Source: Candidatus Amarolinea dominans (lineage in GTDB: Bacteria; Chloroflexota; Anaerolineae; SSC4; Amarolineaceae). Taken from it: DNA of 64,000 nucleotides. Under the pieces are notes generated by a model. The model did no database searches. It had not been told where the DNA came from and saw nothing but the letters and a program-made list of their open reading frames with translations. Positions 1 to 7,540 of this stretch are shown here, piece by piece. The position numbers and the translations under genes are program-made. The stretch lies in contig JADJYJ010000003.1 of NCBI GenBank assembly GCA_016719785.1, positions 62,001-126,000 on the forward strand. The letters are read 5' to 3'. The first letter of the stretch is position 1, and the number at the start of each line of letters is the position of its first letter.

Positions 1-362
1 CTCCCACCGATACCCCGCGTCCTCCGGCCCTGGCCGAATCACGGCCTAAGGCGGTTGCAGCCACCAACACCCCCGCGCCGACGGTGACGCCGACGCCAAC
101 CGCGTCAGCCACGCCCACGGGCACCCCAACCGCCACGCCGACGCCAACACCCACAGCAAGCCCCAGCGCCACCCCTTCACCGACCCCGACGCCCACAGCC
201 ACGCGACCGCCGCGGGCCACAGCCACCCCAACCATCGCGCCGACCGGGCTTAGCGGCATCGCCCGCGCACGGCGTCCGTTACTGCTGCCCGTTGGTTTTA
301 CCGCCCTGGTCGGTTCCGTTGGCGTGGGCGGCCTGCTCAGGCGACGGCGCTTCCTGCGTTGA
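1..362 (+). CDS. C-terminal end of a Pro/Thr-rich surface protein with a C-terminal membrane anchor (5' truncated)
   Basis: The frame is open from the first complete codon (position 3) to the TGA at 360-362, so the gene begins outside the window; the GTG at 84 is probably internal. About 60 residues of alternating Thr-Pro/Ala-Thr-Pro form a flexible linker. They are followed by a hydrophobic stretch (LLLPVGFTALVGSVGVGGLL) and a tail of five Arg in eight residues. A single C-terminal helix followed by positive charge is the layout of a membrane-anchored or C-terminally sorted exported protein. PT-rich linkers of this kind are frequent in Chloroflexota surface proteins. The function of the missing N-terminal part is unknown. 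Confidence 0.65.
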   Translation, partial: PTDTPRPPALAESRPKAVAATNTPAPTVTPTPTASATPTGTPTATPTPTPTASPSATPSPTPTPTATRPPRATATPTIAPTGLSGIARARRPLLLPVGFTALVGSVGVGGLLRRRRFLR

Positions 363-425
363 TTCCCATGATCTATTCGCCTTCGACGTATTGCCGAATC
401 ATATCCGCAAACACCAGCAGATCGT

Positions 426-839
426 TTATATTGCGTAGGCTTTCCCCGTCTCACGGAAGACCTGGAGAATCGCGGCACGTTCCTCGTTCAGTTTTTGATA
501 GTACGAGAGCGTCAGCATTTCGAATTCAGCAACGGCGTTATCGTCAGCGGTGTAGATCCTGCGCCCTGATCTGATGATCTCCTTCTGGAACACAGTCGAG
601 ACTTCACGACCATTGACCAAGTCCACCGATCTATTGAGCGCACCCTCCAGGGCGTAATGACAGGGCGTTAGCATTAACTGAGACTGATGTCGAGCTTCTG
701 TCGGAGGGAGCAACACCGCAATATCCACGTCACTCGTGGGCCATTCATCGGCGGTGCCAAATGACCCAAAGAGATAGATCGCCTGGGTGGTAGGGTAGTG
801 TTGTAGAATGATGCGCACAATGCTGTCATATTTGTTCAC
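426..839 (-). CDS. MNT-family minimal nucleotidyltransferase (MntA antitoxin-like), orphan
   Basis: A product of 137 residues with the polymerase-beta-type motif GSFG...SDVDIAVL near residues 20-38, that is GS followed by DxD. This is the active site of minimal nucleotidyltransferases. The C-terminal part (EFE...LSYYQKLNEERAAIL) resembles MntA-type antitoxins, which AMPylate HEPN toxins. I chose the GTG at 839 because GGAGAGG lies seven bases before it and the domain starts right there. The frame is open up to 929, where it would overlap the PHP gene. No HEPN partner is visible on either side, so the gene is an orphan or acts on a distant toxin. Confidence 0.75.
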   Translation of the reverse strand: MNKYDSIVRIILQHYPTTQAIYLFGSFGTADEWPTSDVDIAVLLPPTEARHQSQLMLTPCHYALEGALNRSVDLVNGREVSTVFQKEIIRSGRRIYTADDNAVAEFEMLTLSYYQKLNEERAAILQVFRETGKAYAI

Positions 840-925
840 ATTTGCACCTCTCCGCTCGCTATTTCGGCATGGTTGAAAACTGCTGCCACCCTGACCCTCT
901 GTATCCGATGTCGCACGGGCGCCCA

Positions 926-2011
926 TCACTTTACATAAATTGGATTGCTAAAGACCCAGCCGCGGGCTTTGCCCCAGGCGCGGCGCCAGGCCTCGACGCG
1001 GTAGATGCCCGGCTGCGGCGATGCGTAGCTCAGGCTGGTTCCGCGAGCTTGCGCCACAACCTGCCCGTTGCGCAGCAGCTTGAGGTGCGCCTGGCCGGGC
1101 GTGACGATCTCGAAGCGCACCGCCTGCCCATTGGCCGCCAGGGCATCGCCCATGATGGCTGTCTCCTGCCCGTTGCTGGCCGTGAAGCGGAAGCCGCGTG
1201 TGGCGCCCGGTAGGTCATAGCCCACCCAGGCATGGCCGGCACGCAGCGCGTCGTAGATCAGCGCCCGGTCATGCGCCACATCGCGGTTGAGCGGCGCCGT
1301 CACCAGCAGGTGCGTGTTGACCGCGGCGAAGCAGTCCCTGTACGAGAGAAACAACCGCTGCAACGGGCCGAGGTGATAGGTGTGCGCATGAGCGTCGGAG
1401 CCGCCGATGGCGACGATGGGCTGCGACCGCGTGGCCAGCAGTTCGTCCCATTTTGCCAGCATCTCCGGCCAGGGGCCGGTGGTGAAGAAGCGTGGCAGAT
1501 AGAGCATGGGCAAAGCATGCAGCTTGCTCCAGGCGTAGTAGCGAAATTCCGACATGAAATTCCACAGTTCGATGCCGGTGAAACCGTTGACCTCCCAGGC
1601 ATGCCACTCGTAGGTGTCTGACAGCAAGGGCGATGCGCGTTCGATGGGATGGGCCAGGAAGGTGACCGCGCCCTGACTGTGCGCCGCGTTGATCAGGGCC
1701 TGCGGTTCGGCCGCGTGCGCGCTGACATCGGTCTGCACGCCCATGACCAGGCAGTGGTTGATCTCTGGCTGCAGGCTGGCGTCGTTGACTTCTTCGCCCA
1801 CCAGCAGCAGCACGCGGCCGTGCCAGCCTTCTTCCTGCGAGACCAGGACATTGTGGTCGGTGGCGATGATGAAATCGAGTTGGTTGGCCTGCGCGGCCGC
1901 CACCAGGTCCTGATGCGTACCCGTGCCATCCGAATGAATGGTGTGCATGTGCAGGTTACCCACCAACTCCTGCCAATCGGTCCCTGCCCGAGATGTTCCT
2001 ACGTCACTCAC
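926..2011 (-). CDS. PHP-domain metal-dependent hydrolase
   Basis: A product of 361 residues of the PHP superfamily (metal-dependent phosphoesterases related to the histidinol phosphatase and DNA polymerase III alpha PHP domains). Visible metal-binding motifs are HMHTIHSDG near residue 21, ATDHN near 50, AHP near 121 and GSDAHAH near 204. The C-terminal ~100 residues look like a beta-rich domain (ending near GIYRVEAWRR), as in CehA/McbA-like members. It starts nine bases after the ileS stop and is probably cotranscribed with ileS. The substrate cannot be deduced, and a link to tRNA charging is not shown. No signal peptide is seen. Confidence 0.8.
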   Translation of the reverse strand: MSDVGTSRAGTDWQELVGNLHMHTIHSDGTGTHQDLVAAAQANQLDFIIATDHNVLVSQEEGWHGRVLLLVGEEVNDASLQPEINHCLVMGVQTDVSAHAAEPQALINAAHSQGAVTFLAHPIERASPLLSDTYEWHAWEVNGFTGIELWNFMSEFRYYAWSKLHALPMLYLPRFFTTGPWPEMLAKWDELLATRSQPIVAIGGSDAHAHTYHLGPLQRLFLSYRDCFAAVNTHLLVTAPLNRDVAHDRALIYDALRAGHAWVGYDLPGATRGFRFTASNGQETAIMGDALAANGQAVRFEIVTPGQAHLKLLRNGQVVAQARGTSLSYASPQPGIYRVEAWRRAWGKARGWVFSNPIYVK

Positions 2012-2020
2012 GATTTCCTC

Positions 2021-5000
2021 CTACACCTTCTGCAAGGCGATGGCGATCTGCTCATCACCGATCTTGACCATCTGATGCACCGCGGCCTCCGGGGCGTTGC
2101 CTGGCGTCAGCGAGACCGCCAGCGTCTCACGCTGAATGAAATCGGCGAAGAGGACGAAGGCTGCTGCGCTTTCTCCTGCGGCTTCATACGCGATCTGCAC
2201 TCGATCATCAATCGCGAAGCCGGCCTCCTTGCGCAGGGTGTTGATGGCTCGCACCAGATCGCGCGCGTAGCCTTCCGCCACCAGTTCTGCGGTGAGATGG
2301 GTGTCAACCGCCACGGTCACGCCCTTGTCGCTGGCAACCGCCAGGCCGCCGCGTGATTCGGTCTGCACCAGGATGTCATCGCCGGCCAGGCTGATGGGAA
2401 CGCCGCCCAGGTCAAGGGTGATGGCGCCGCCATCTTGCAGGGTCGTTGCCGCGGCCACCGGATCGAGCGCGGCCAGGGCGCCGCGCACCAGTGGGAAGAG
2501 CTTGCCCAGGCGTGGCCCCAGCACCCGGTTGTTCGGCAGCAATTTATAGGCGACTAATGCGCCCACCTCGGCCACCACCTTAATCTGTTTGACGTTGATC
2601 TCCTCCGCCAGCACGTCGAGCAGTTCGATCACATCGCGGCGCGCCTGCTGGGAGGCGACGTGGACCTGCGCCGTCGCCAGCGGCTGGCGCAGCTTGACGT
2701 CGGCGCTGCTGCGCGCGGCGCGCCCCAGCGCGGCGATGGCGATTGCCAGGCCCATCTTGTCGAGCAGGTGTCGGTTCACCCGCTCGGGATCAGCGACCGG
2801 CCAATCGGTGTGATGCACGCTGACCGGCGCGTCTGTGTCCACGCTGCGCACCAGGTTTTGATACATCGCCTCGGTGGTGAAGGGCACGAATGGCGCCAAT
2901 AACTTTGTCAGCGTCACCAGCACCTCGTAAAGGGTCTCCAGGGCCGCCAGCTTGTCCGCGTCGCGTTCGCTCTTCCAGAAACGGCGACGCCCCCGGCGCA
3001 CGTACCAATTCGAGAGATCGTCCAGGAAGGCCTCGATGACCAGCGTGGCTTGCAGCGAGTCAAAAGCCGCCAGCGACGCGGTGACTGCGACCACGGTTTC
3101 GTGCAGACGGGCGCTGATCCAGGCGTCCATCTGGGCGTTGGCCGTAGAAGAAGATGTCGGTGACGCTGCTTGCCCGGGCTGCCAGTCATCCAGGTTGGCA
3201 TAGGTGACGAAGAAGCTGTAGACATTCCACAGTGGTATGAGGAAGCGGCGGCGGGTTTCATCGCCCAATTTGTAGCCGAAGAGCATATTCTGTTCCGGCC
3301 GGTGATGAAGATAGAGCCAGCGCATGACATCGGCGCCCATCACGTTGGCCGCCTCGTTGAACTCGATCGCATTGCCCCACGACTTGTGCATCTCGCGACC
3401 GTCTTCGGCCAGCAGGGTGGCGAAGCCCAGGACGTTCTTGAAGGGCGGTCGGCGCACCAGCGCGGCGCTCTGCGCCAACAGGCTGTAGAACCAGTTGCGG
3501 AACTGGCCGGGGAAGCTCTCGGTGATGAAATCGGCCGGGAACCAGCGCGCCCATTCCTCCGGCTTTTCGCGGTAGTGCATGGTGCTGAAGGCGACGATGC
3601 CGGCGTCGAGCCACGGATTGCCCACGTCTTTGATGCGCGCACTCAGCGCGCCGCATTGCGTGCAGCGAATCTTGATGGCGTCAATGTAGGGACGGTGCGG
3701 CGTGTGGCCCTCGAAGACCTCATAGCCTTCGACGGCGCGTTCCTGCAGCTCATGGTCACTGCCGACGACATCGAAATGACCGCAGTCAGCACACTCCCAG
3801 ATCGGCAGCGCCAGGCCCCAGTAGCGCTTCTTGCTGATCATCCAATCGTGCATGTTGCGCAGCCAGTCCATCTCCCGGTCGTAGCCAAACTCCGGGTGCC
3901 AGTTGATCTCATCCACCACATCCATGATCTGGTAGCGCAAACTGGCGTCCTTTTCGGCCGCAGTCACTTCGCTGCGCGGTTTGTCGTAGAGCGCGCCCAT
4001 GCTGATGAACCACTCATCCACCAGGCGGAAGATCAGCTCTTCGCCGCAGCGCCAGCAGGTGGGGTAACGATGGCTGTAGCGTTGGGTGCGATAAAGGACA
4101 TTTTTGGCACGCAGGCTGTCGAAGATCGGCGCGGCCACGTTGGCCACATGACTGCCCGTCAGCCAGGCGAAGCCATCCAGGTAGATGCCGTTTTCATCCA
4201 GGGGCGCAATCACCGGCAGGCTGTGCTCCTTGCTCAGGTGAAAGTCCTCCGCGCCGCAGCCCGGCGCAATGTGTACGATGCCGGTGCCTTCTTCTTCACC
4301 CACATCCTTCCAGGCGATGACCCGATGGCGATACGCGCCGCTGAGCGCCGCCTCCGTCGCCGGCAGTTCGTCGAAGGGGCCGCGGTACTCCCAGCCGAGC
4401 ATCTCTGCGCCCTTCAACTCGCCCACGATCTCGAATTTGCCCTTGAGCGTGCTCTTGACCGCGCCCTGGGCCAGGTAATAGGTCCAGCCGTCATCCTGCG
4501 TCACCTTGACGTAGGTCAATGTGGCCCCCACGGCCGCGGCCACGTTGCTGGTCAACGTCCAGGGCGTGGTGGTCCACACCAGGAGCGCTTCTTTCTCGCG
4601 GCCCACCAGCGGGAACTTGAGATAGACCGACTCGTGTGTCACTTCCTTGTAACCATCGGTGACGATCTCGTGCTGGCTGATGCCGGTGCCGCAGCGGTGG
4701 CACCAGGGCATCACGTCGGTGCCCTTGTAGAGCCAGCCCTGGTCATGGCACTTCTTGAGGAAGCTCCAGATCATGTAGTTGTTTTCGTCGCTGAAGGTGT
4801 AGTAGGAGCCGCCCACGTCCGGCATGCCCAGGCGCCCCACCACCTGTTCCACCGTGCCGGTCACAGGGCCGTTCGCCCCCTGGATGGTCACCGGCTGTTC
4901 GGCATCTTCACTGAGCAGGCTGCGCAGGCGACGCAGCTCGACCGGGTCGTTCCAGTCCATCCAGTAGCCCAGGCGGATGGATTGGTCGGTCTGCACCGCA

Positions 5001-5389
5001 GAGAATTCGAGCACGCGCATCTTGCACAGCTTGACGAACTCGGCCAGGCCAAACGCCTCGATGTCGCGTTTATTCTTGAAGCCCAGCTCCTTTTCGACGT
5101 TCACCTCAACCCACAGGCCCTGGCAGTCGAAGCCGTTTTGCCAGCGCTGATTGTAGCCCTGCATCGCGTGAAAACGTTGATAGAGGTCTTTGTAGGTGCG
5201 TCCCCAGGCGTGATGCACCCCCATCGGGTTGTTGGCGGTGATGGGGCCATCGAGGAAGCTCCAGCGCTTGTCGCTGGTCGCGCGCAGGCGGCGCAGCGCA
5301 TTGAACGCGTCGGTCTCCCGCCAAAACTTGAGGATCTCTTGTTCCAGGGCCACGAAATCTACCTGGTTTGGTACGTCTTTGAACGCCAT
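2021..5389 (-). CDS. ileS: Isoleucyl-tRNA synthetase, divergent signature motifs
   Basis: A product of 1122 residues, a class I aminoacyl-tRNA synthetase that charges tRNA-Ile in the cytoplasm. The ATG at 5389 (MAFKDV) is preferred because GGGGAGAG precedes it; the frame is open 35 codons further. The HIGH region reads GPITANNPMGVHHAWG (residues 48-63). The KMSKS position reads EMHKSWGN (near 667). Cys pairs in CHRCG, CWRCG, CADCG and CTQCG suggest zinc sites. The C-terminal domain (LVAEGYARDLVRAINTLRKEAG) is like that of the long, eukaryote-type IleRS. Both signature motifs deviate from the textbook form, but length, editing-domain order and C-terminus fit IleRS. It could be a second, specialised IleRS. 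Confidence 0.9.
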   Translation of the reverse strand: MAFKDVPNQVDFVALEQEILKFWRETDAFNALRRLRATSDKRWSFLDGPITANNPMGVHHAWGRTYKDLYQRFHAMQGYNQRWQNGFDCQGLWVEVNVEKELGFKNKRDIEAFGLAEFVKLCKMRVLEFSAVQTDQSIRLGYWMDWNDPVELRRLRSLLSEDAEQPVTIQGANGPVTGTVEQVVGRLGMPDVGGSYYTFSDENNYMIWSFLKKCHDQGWLYKGTDVMPWCHRCGTGISQHEIVTDGYKEVTHESVYLKFPLVGREKEALLVWTTTPWTLTSNVAAAVGATLTYVKVTQDDGWTYYLAQGAVKSTLKGKFEIVGELKGAEMLGWEYRGPFDELPATEAALSGAYRHRVIAWKDVGEEEGTGIVHIAPGCGAEDFHLSKEHSLPVIAPLDENGIYLDGFAWLTGSHVANVAAPIFDSLRAKNVLYRTQRYSHRYPTCWRCGEELIFRLVDEWFISMGALYDKPRSEVTAAEKDASLRYQIMDVVDEINWHPEFGYDREMDWLRNMHDWMISKKRYWGLALPIWECADCGHFDVVGSDHELQERAVEGYEVFEGHTPHRPYIDAIKIRCTQCGALSARIKDVGNPWLDAGIVAFSTMHYREKPEEWARWFPADFITESFPGQFRNWFYSLLAQSAALVRRPPFKNVLGFATLLAEDGREMHKSWGNAIEFNEAANVMGADVMRWLYLHHRPEQNMLFGYKLGDETRRRFLIPLWNVYSFFVTYANLDDWQPGQAASPTSSSTANAQMDAWISARLHETVVAVTASLAAFDSLQATLVIEAFLDDLSNWYVRRGRRRFWKSERDADKLAALETLYEVLVTLTKLLAPFVPFTTEAMYQNLVRSVDTDAPVSVHHTDWPVADPERVNRHLLDKMGLAIAIAALGRAARSSADVKLRQPLATAQVHVASQQARRDVIELLDVLAEEINVKQIKVVAEVGALVAYKLLPNNRVLGPRLGKLFPLVRGALAALDPVAAATTLQDGGAITLDLGGVPISLAGDDILVQTESRGGLAVASDKGVTVAVDTHLTAELVAEGYARDLVRAINTLRKEAGFAIDDRVQIAYEAAGESAAAFVLFADFIQRETLAVSLTPGNAPEAAVHQMVKIGDEQIAIALQKV

Positions 5390-5436
5390 TCTTTCTCTCC
5401 CCAAAAGCATTGTATCAGGACATAAGAAAAGTGAAA

Positions 5437-5949
5437 TCAAACGTGCAGGTTGAGACCGACAGCTTTCGGTAACTTCGATAGCGGTCTGCAACAATCTGCG
5501 ATATTCTTATCTTGAAGCAGACCTCTATTCAGTTTCCGGCTGTAAATGTGTGGGCGCTGCACATGCTTGGGATAGAACTCCGCAAGCCGAAAATAGCGAA
5601 AAGCTCTTGCGTCGGCCGAGCAGATAAGTCTACAACCGGATGCAATGATGATTGCCACAATGTGAGGGTCATCGAAATCCGAATGAGATAGCGTTTGTGC
5701 CAATCGTTGTTCAATCTCACCCACTCTAACGCTATCTATCTCAACGATTTTTGACACTTTCTTCAACTCAACGAGCAACCTGAAGTATTTGGTTGCCTTG
5801 GCAAGCTCTCGTTTGTATGTCGTCCCGCCGTAAACGATCTTCCCGTTTCCAAGAACAATCCACTCGAGGACCGGTCTGAATTCAGCATGATGTTCAGATT
5901 TCTGGTCGAATACCGAAGCAAGGGAATTTGTGTCAATCACAATACACAT
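5437..5949 (-). CDS. PIN-domain-like putative nuclease, partner of the upstream ATPase
   Basis: A product of 170 residues. The start MCIVIDTNSL has the first PIN acidic residue (Asp6), and FDDPHIVAI near 93 and CSADARAF near 112 give the remaining acidic positions of a PIN-type metal-dependent RNase fold. A GGGA sequence lies seven bases before the ATG. The start is one base after the stop of the ATPase gene, so the two are almost certainly cotranscribed and probably coupled. PIN proteins are usual toxins of VapBC systems, but no VapB-like antitoxin is present; here the partner is an ABC-type ATPase. The gene ends 47 bases before ileS. Confidence 0.65.
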   Translation of the reverse strand: MCIVIDTNSLASVFDQKSEHHAEFRPVLEWIVLGNGKIVYGGTTYKRELAKATKYFRLLVELKKVSKIVEIDSVRVGEIEQRLAQTLSHSDFDDPHIVAIIIASGCRLICSADARAFRYFRLAEFYPKHVQRPHIYSRKLNRGLLQDKNIADCCRPLSKLPKAVGLNLHV

Positions 5950-5950
5950 A

Positions 5951-7276
5951 TTACAGTCCCAGAATCCTCATTTGCTCACGAACAAAGAATTCCCGAAAAT
6001 CGCTTGGTTGATCCTCTGAGTACTCTCCGTTTTTTTCTATCGGGATCGGAGTAACTTTGTTACCATCGCGGTTCCTGCTGAAGAATAGGATTTGCGAGTC
6101 TGGACAGGAATCGCCGTTGATGCTGCGATAATTCAACCGAAACCTGTCAATCAGATAGTCGCTATGGGTTTCAACATAAAACTGTTTTTTTTCAGAGACG
6201 ACTAACCGGAAGATTACGTCGCCGAGAGCTGCTTGAGCTCTTGGATGCAAATGCACTTCTGGCTGTTGGATAGCGAATTTGCTGCCTTCTGGGCGCGCAA
6301 ACATCTCGACGACAACTGGAAGTGCCTGTGAAACGCCGTAGCCAACGTTTACCAGGGCTATATGTAGGTTGCTCAACACCACTCTTAGTTCGAAGGGAGA
6401 TGCTACCTCCTTGCCAAAACCCTTGATTTCCAGTTTTTCGAACAGACCACTTTCCAGGCCGAATCTCTCAATGAATTCTCGAAACTCAGTAGACCCCTTG
6501 CTCTTGAGCAATCTTCGAATCAGGTATGGGGTGTGTTCGCCCTCTGGAGTGAAGTCCAGTTTATATTCATCGTAGGTACGCTTAGGTTTGCTCCTTATAG
6601 GGGCCAACCAAGTCATGTTGTGAGTGAATCTTGGCATACGAATGCTGAATTGATGCTTGTCGTATTCTATGGCGCTTTCATCATGTATTTGTTGTATCAA
6701 TTGGTCAACGAACATGAGGGCCATCCGCCGATTGAAGGAGTCCTGCCTTTGCAATTGCTTGAAATCCTTGTCCTCCGTCAGGGCCGATATCCATCTCTGG
6801 AAAACCCCCATAACGAATTCGGGAAGTAAACTCTCTTTCTCTACGTGCCGGAACTGGTAACGAATTCCCTTACCATTGAATTCGATTCTAGCTTCTCCCT
6901 GCCATCCAATGTAGTCGTATTGACAAATGAGAGGGTTGTTGTCTACTTCTTCGAAAGTCATTAATACTGCTTCATAGTATTGAGAGTATTGAGACCTGTT
7001 TTCATCGCTCGCCGAGTCAGGTACAATATATCCAACCCTAAAGCGCCCTCTTGTTCCAGAATGCGCACTGGCAATGTCCCTAAAACGGCCCAGGTTCACG
7101 ACGTCGCTATTGAAATTTTGGCTGAACCAGAATTGGGGTGATCCAAGTAGAGAAATCAATGACAAGACCGATGTCTTTCCCGTGCTGTTTTCTCCGACGA
7201 GAAAATTGACGTTCGTGAGCGGAATCAGCGTATTTTGGAAACCCCGGAAATTGTCTAGATATAGCCAATTACTCAC
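5951..7276 (-). CDS. ABC/OLD-type AAA ATPase (DUF3696-like), possible defence sensor
   Basis: A product of 441 residues. Walker A is GENSTGKTS near residue 28, followed by the Q-loop region. A C-terminal block FAIQQPEVHLHPRAQAALGD and YVETHSDYLIDRFR gives the Walker B/His switch of SMC/OLD-like ATPases, and matches the DUF3696-type AAA_15 proteins. The GTG at 7276 (SNWLYLDNFRGF) is preferred: AGGAGG lies nine bases upstream and the protein then starts where the family does. An ATG at 7309 is also possible. With the PIN gene it forms a two-gene unit that resembles ATPase + effector anti-phage modules. Base composition here is lower in GC than in neighbouring pdh and ileS, consistent with horizontal acquisition. 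Confidence 0.75.
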   Translation of the reverse strand: MSNWLYLDNFRGFQNTLIPLTNVNFLVGENSTGKTSVLSLISLLGSPQFWFSQNFNSDVVNLGRFRDIASAHSGTRGRFRVGYIVPDSASDENRSQYSQYYEAVLMTFEEVDNNPLICQYDYIGWQGEARIEFNGKGIRYQFRHVEKESLLPEFVMGVFQRWISALTEDKDFKQLQRQDSFNRRMALMFVDQLIQQIHDESAIEYDKHQFSIRMPRFTHNMTWLAPIRSKPKRTYDEYKLDFTPEGEHTPYLIRRLLKSKGSTEFREFIERFGLESGLFEKLEIKGFGKEVASPFELRVVLSNLHIALVNVGYGVSQALPVVVEMFARPEGSKFAIQQPEVHLHPRAQAALGDVIFRLVVSEKKQFYVETHSDYLIDRFRLNYRSINGDSCPDSQILFFSRNRDGNKVTPIPIEKNGEYSEDQPSDFREFFVREQMRILGL

Positions 7277-7428
7277 TGATGCTTTCCTCCTGCTTGCTCG
7301 ACAAGGCACATGAGTTGATCTGTGTGCTCACGCGGATTGACCGGTCCCAGTGTGTTGAACTCGCGCATGACTGTCTCTTTTCCCATTCTGCACAGAACTT
7401 TGCTCTGTGTGTGGTCACAGACCAGGCA

Positions 7429-7456
7429 AGTATAGCACAATTGCGCTGGTTTGCCA
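7429..7456 (-). promoter_or_regulatory. Possible promoter of the ATPase-PIN pair
   Basis: On the minus strand a TATACT (7429-7434) lies 16 bases after a weak -35 match TGGCAA (7451-7456). It lies just downstream of the pdh terminator and about 150 bases before the GTG start. The -10 is good and the -35 poor. Confidence 0.3.
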
Positions 7457-7498
7457 GAAAAAAACAGGCCGGAGTCTCATACAAGACTCCGACCTGTT
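7457..7498 (-). terminator. Rho-independent terminator of the pdh operon
   Basis: Read on the minus strand, AACAGGTCGGAGTC pairs with GACTCCGGCCTGTT across an 8-base loop (one G:T pair) and runs directly into seven T. It lies 42 bases after the pdhC stop. This closes the pdhABC unit and separates it from the ATPase-PIN genes. Confidence 0.85.
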
Positions 7499-7540
7499 CA
7501 GCAGGCGAGCGATTGAGATCGCGCCTGATGGGCGCAAACG

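Noticed and set aside
3170..5425. 751-codon open frame on the plus strand opposite ileS
   Set aside because: High-GC shadow of ileS: no ribosome binding site and His/Val/Ala-rich composition without any family resemblance, while the minus strand encodes a clear synthetase.
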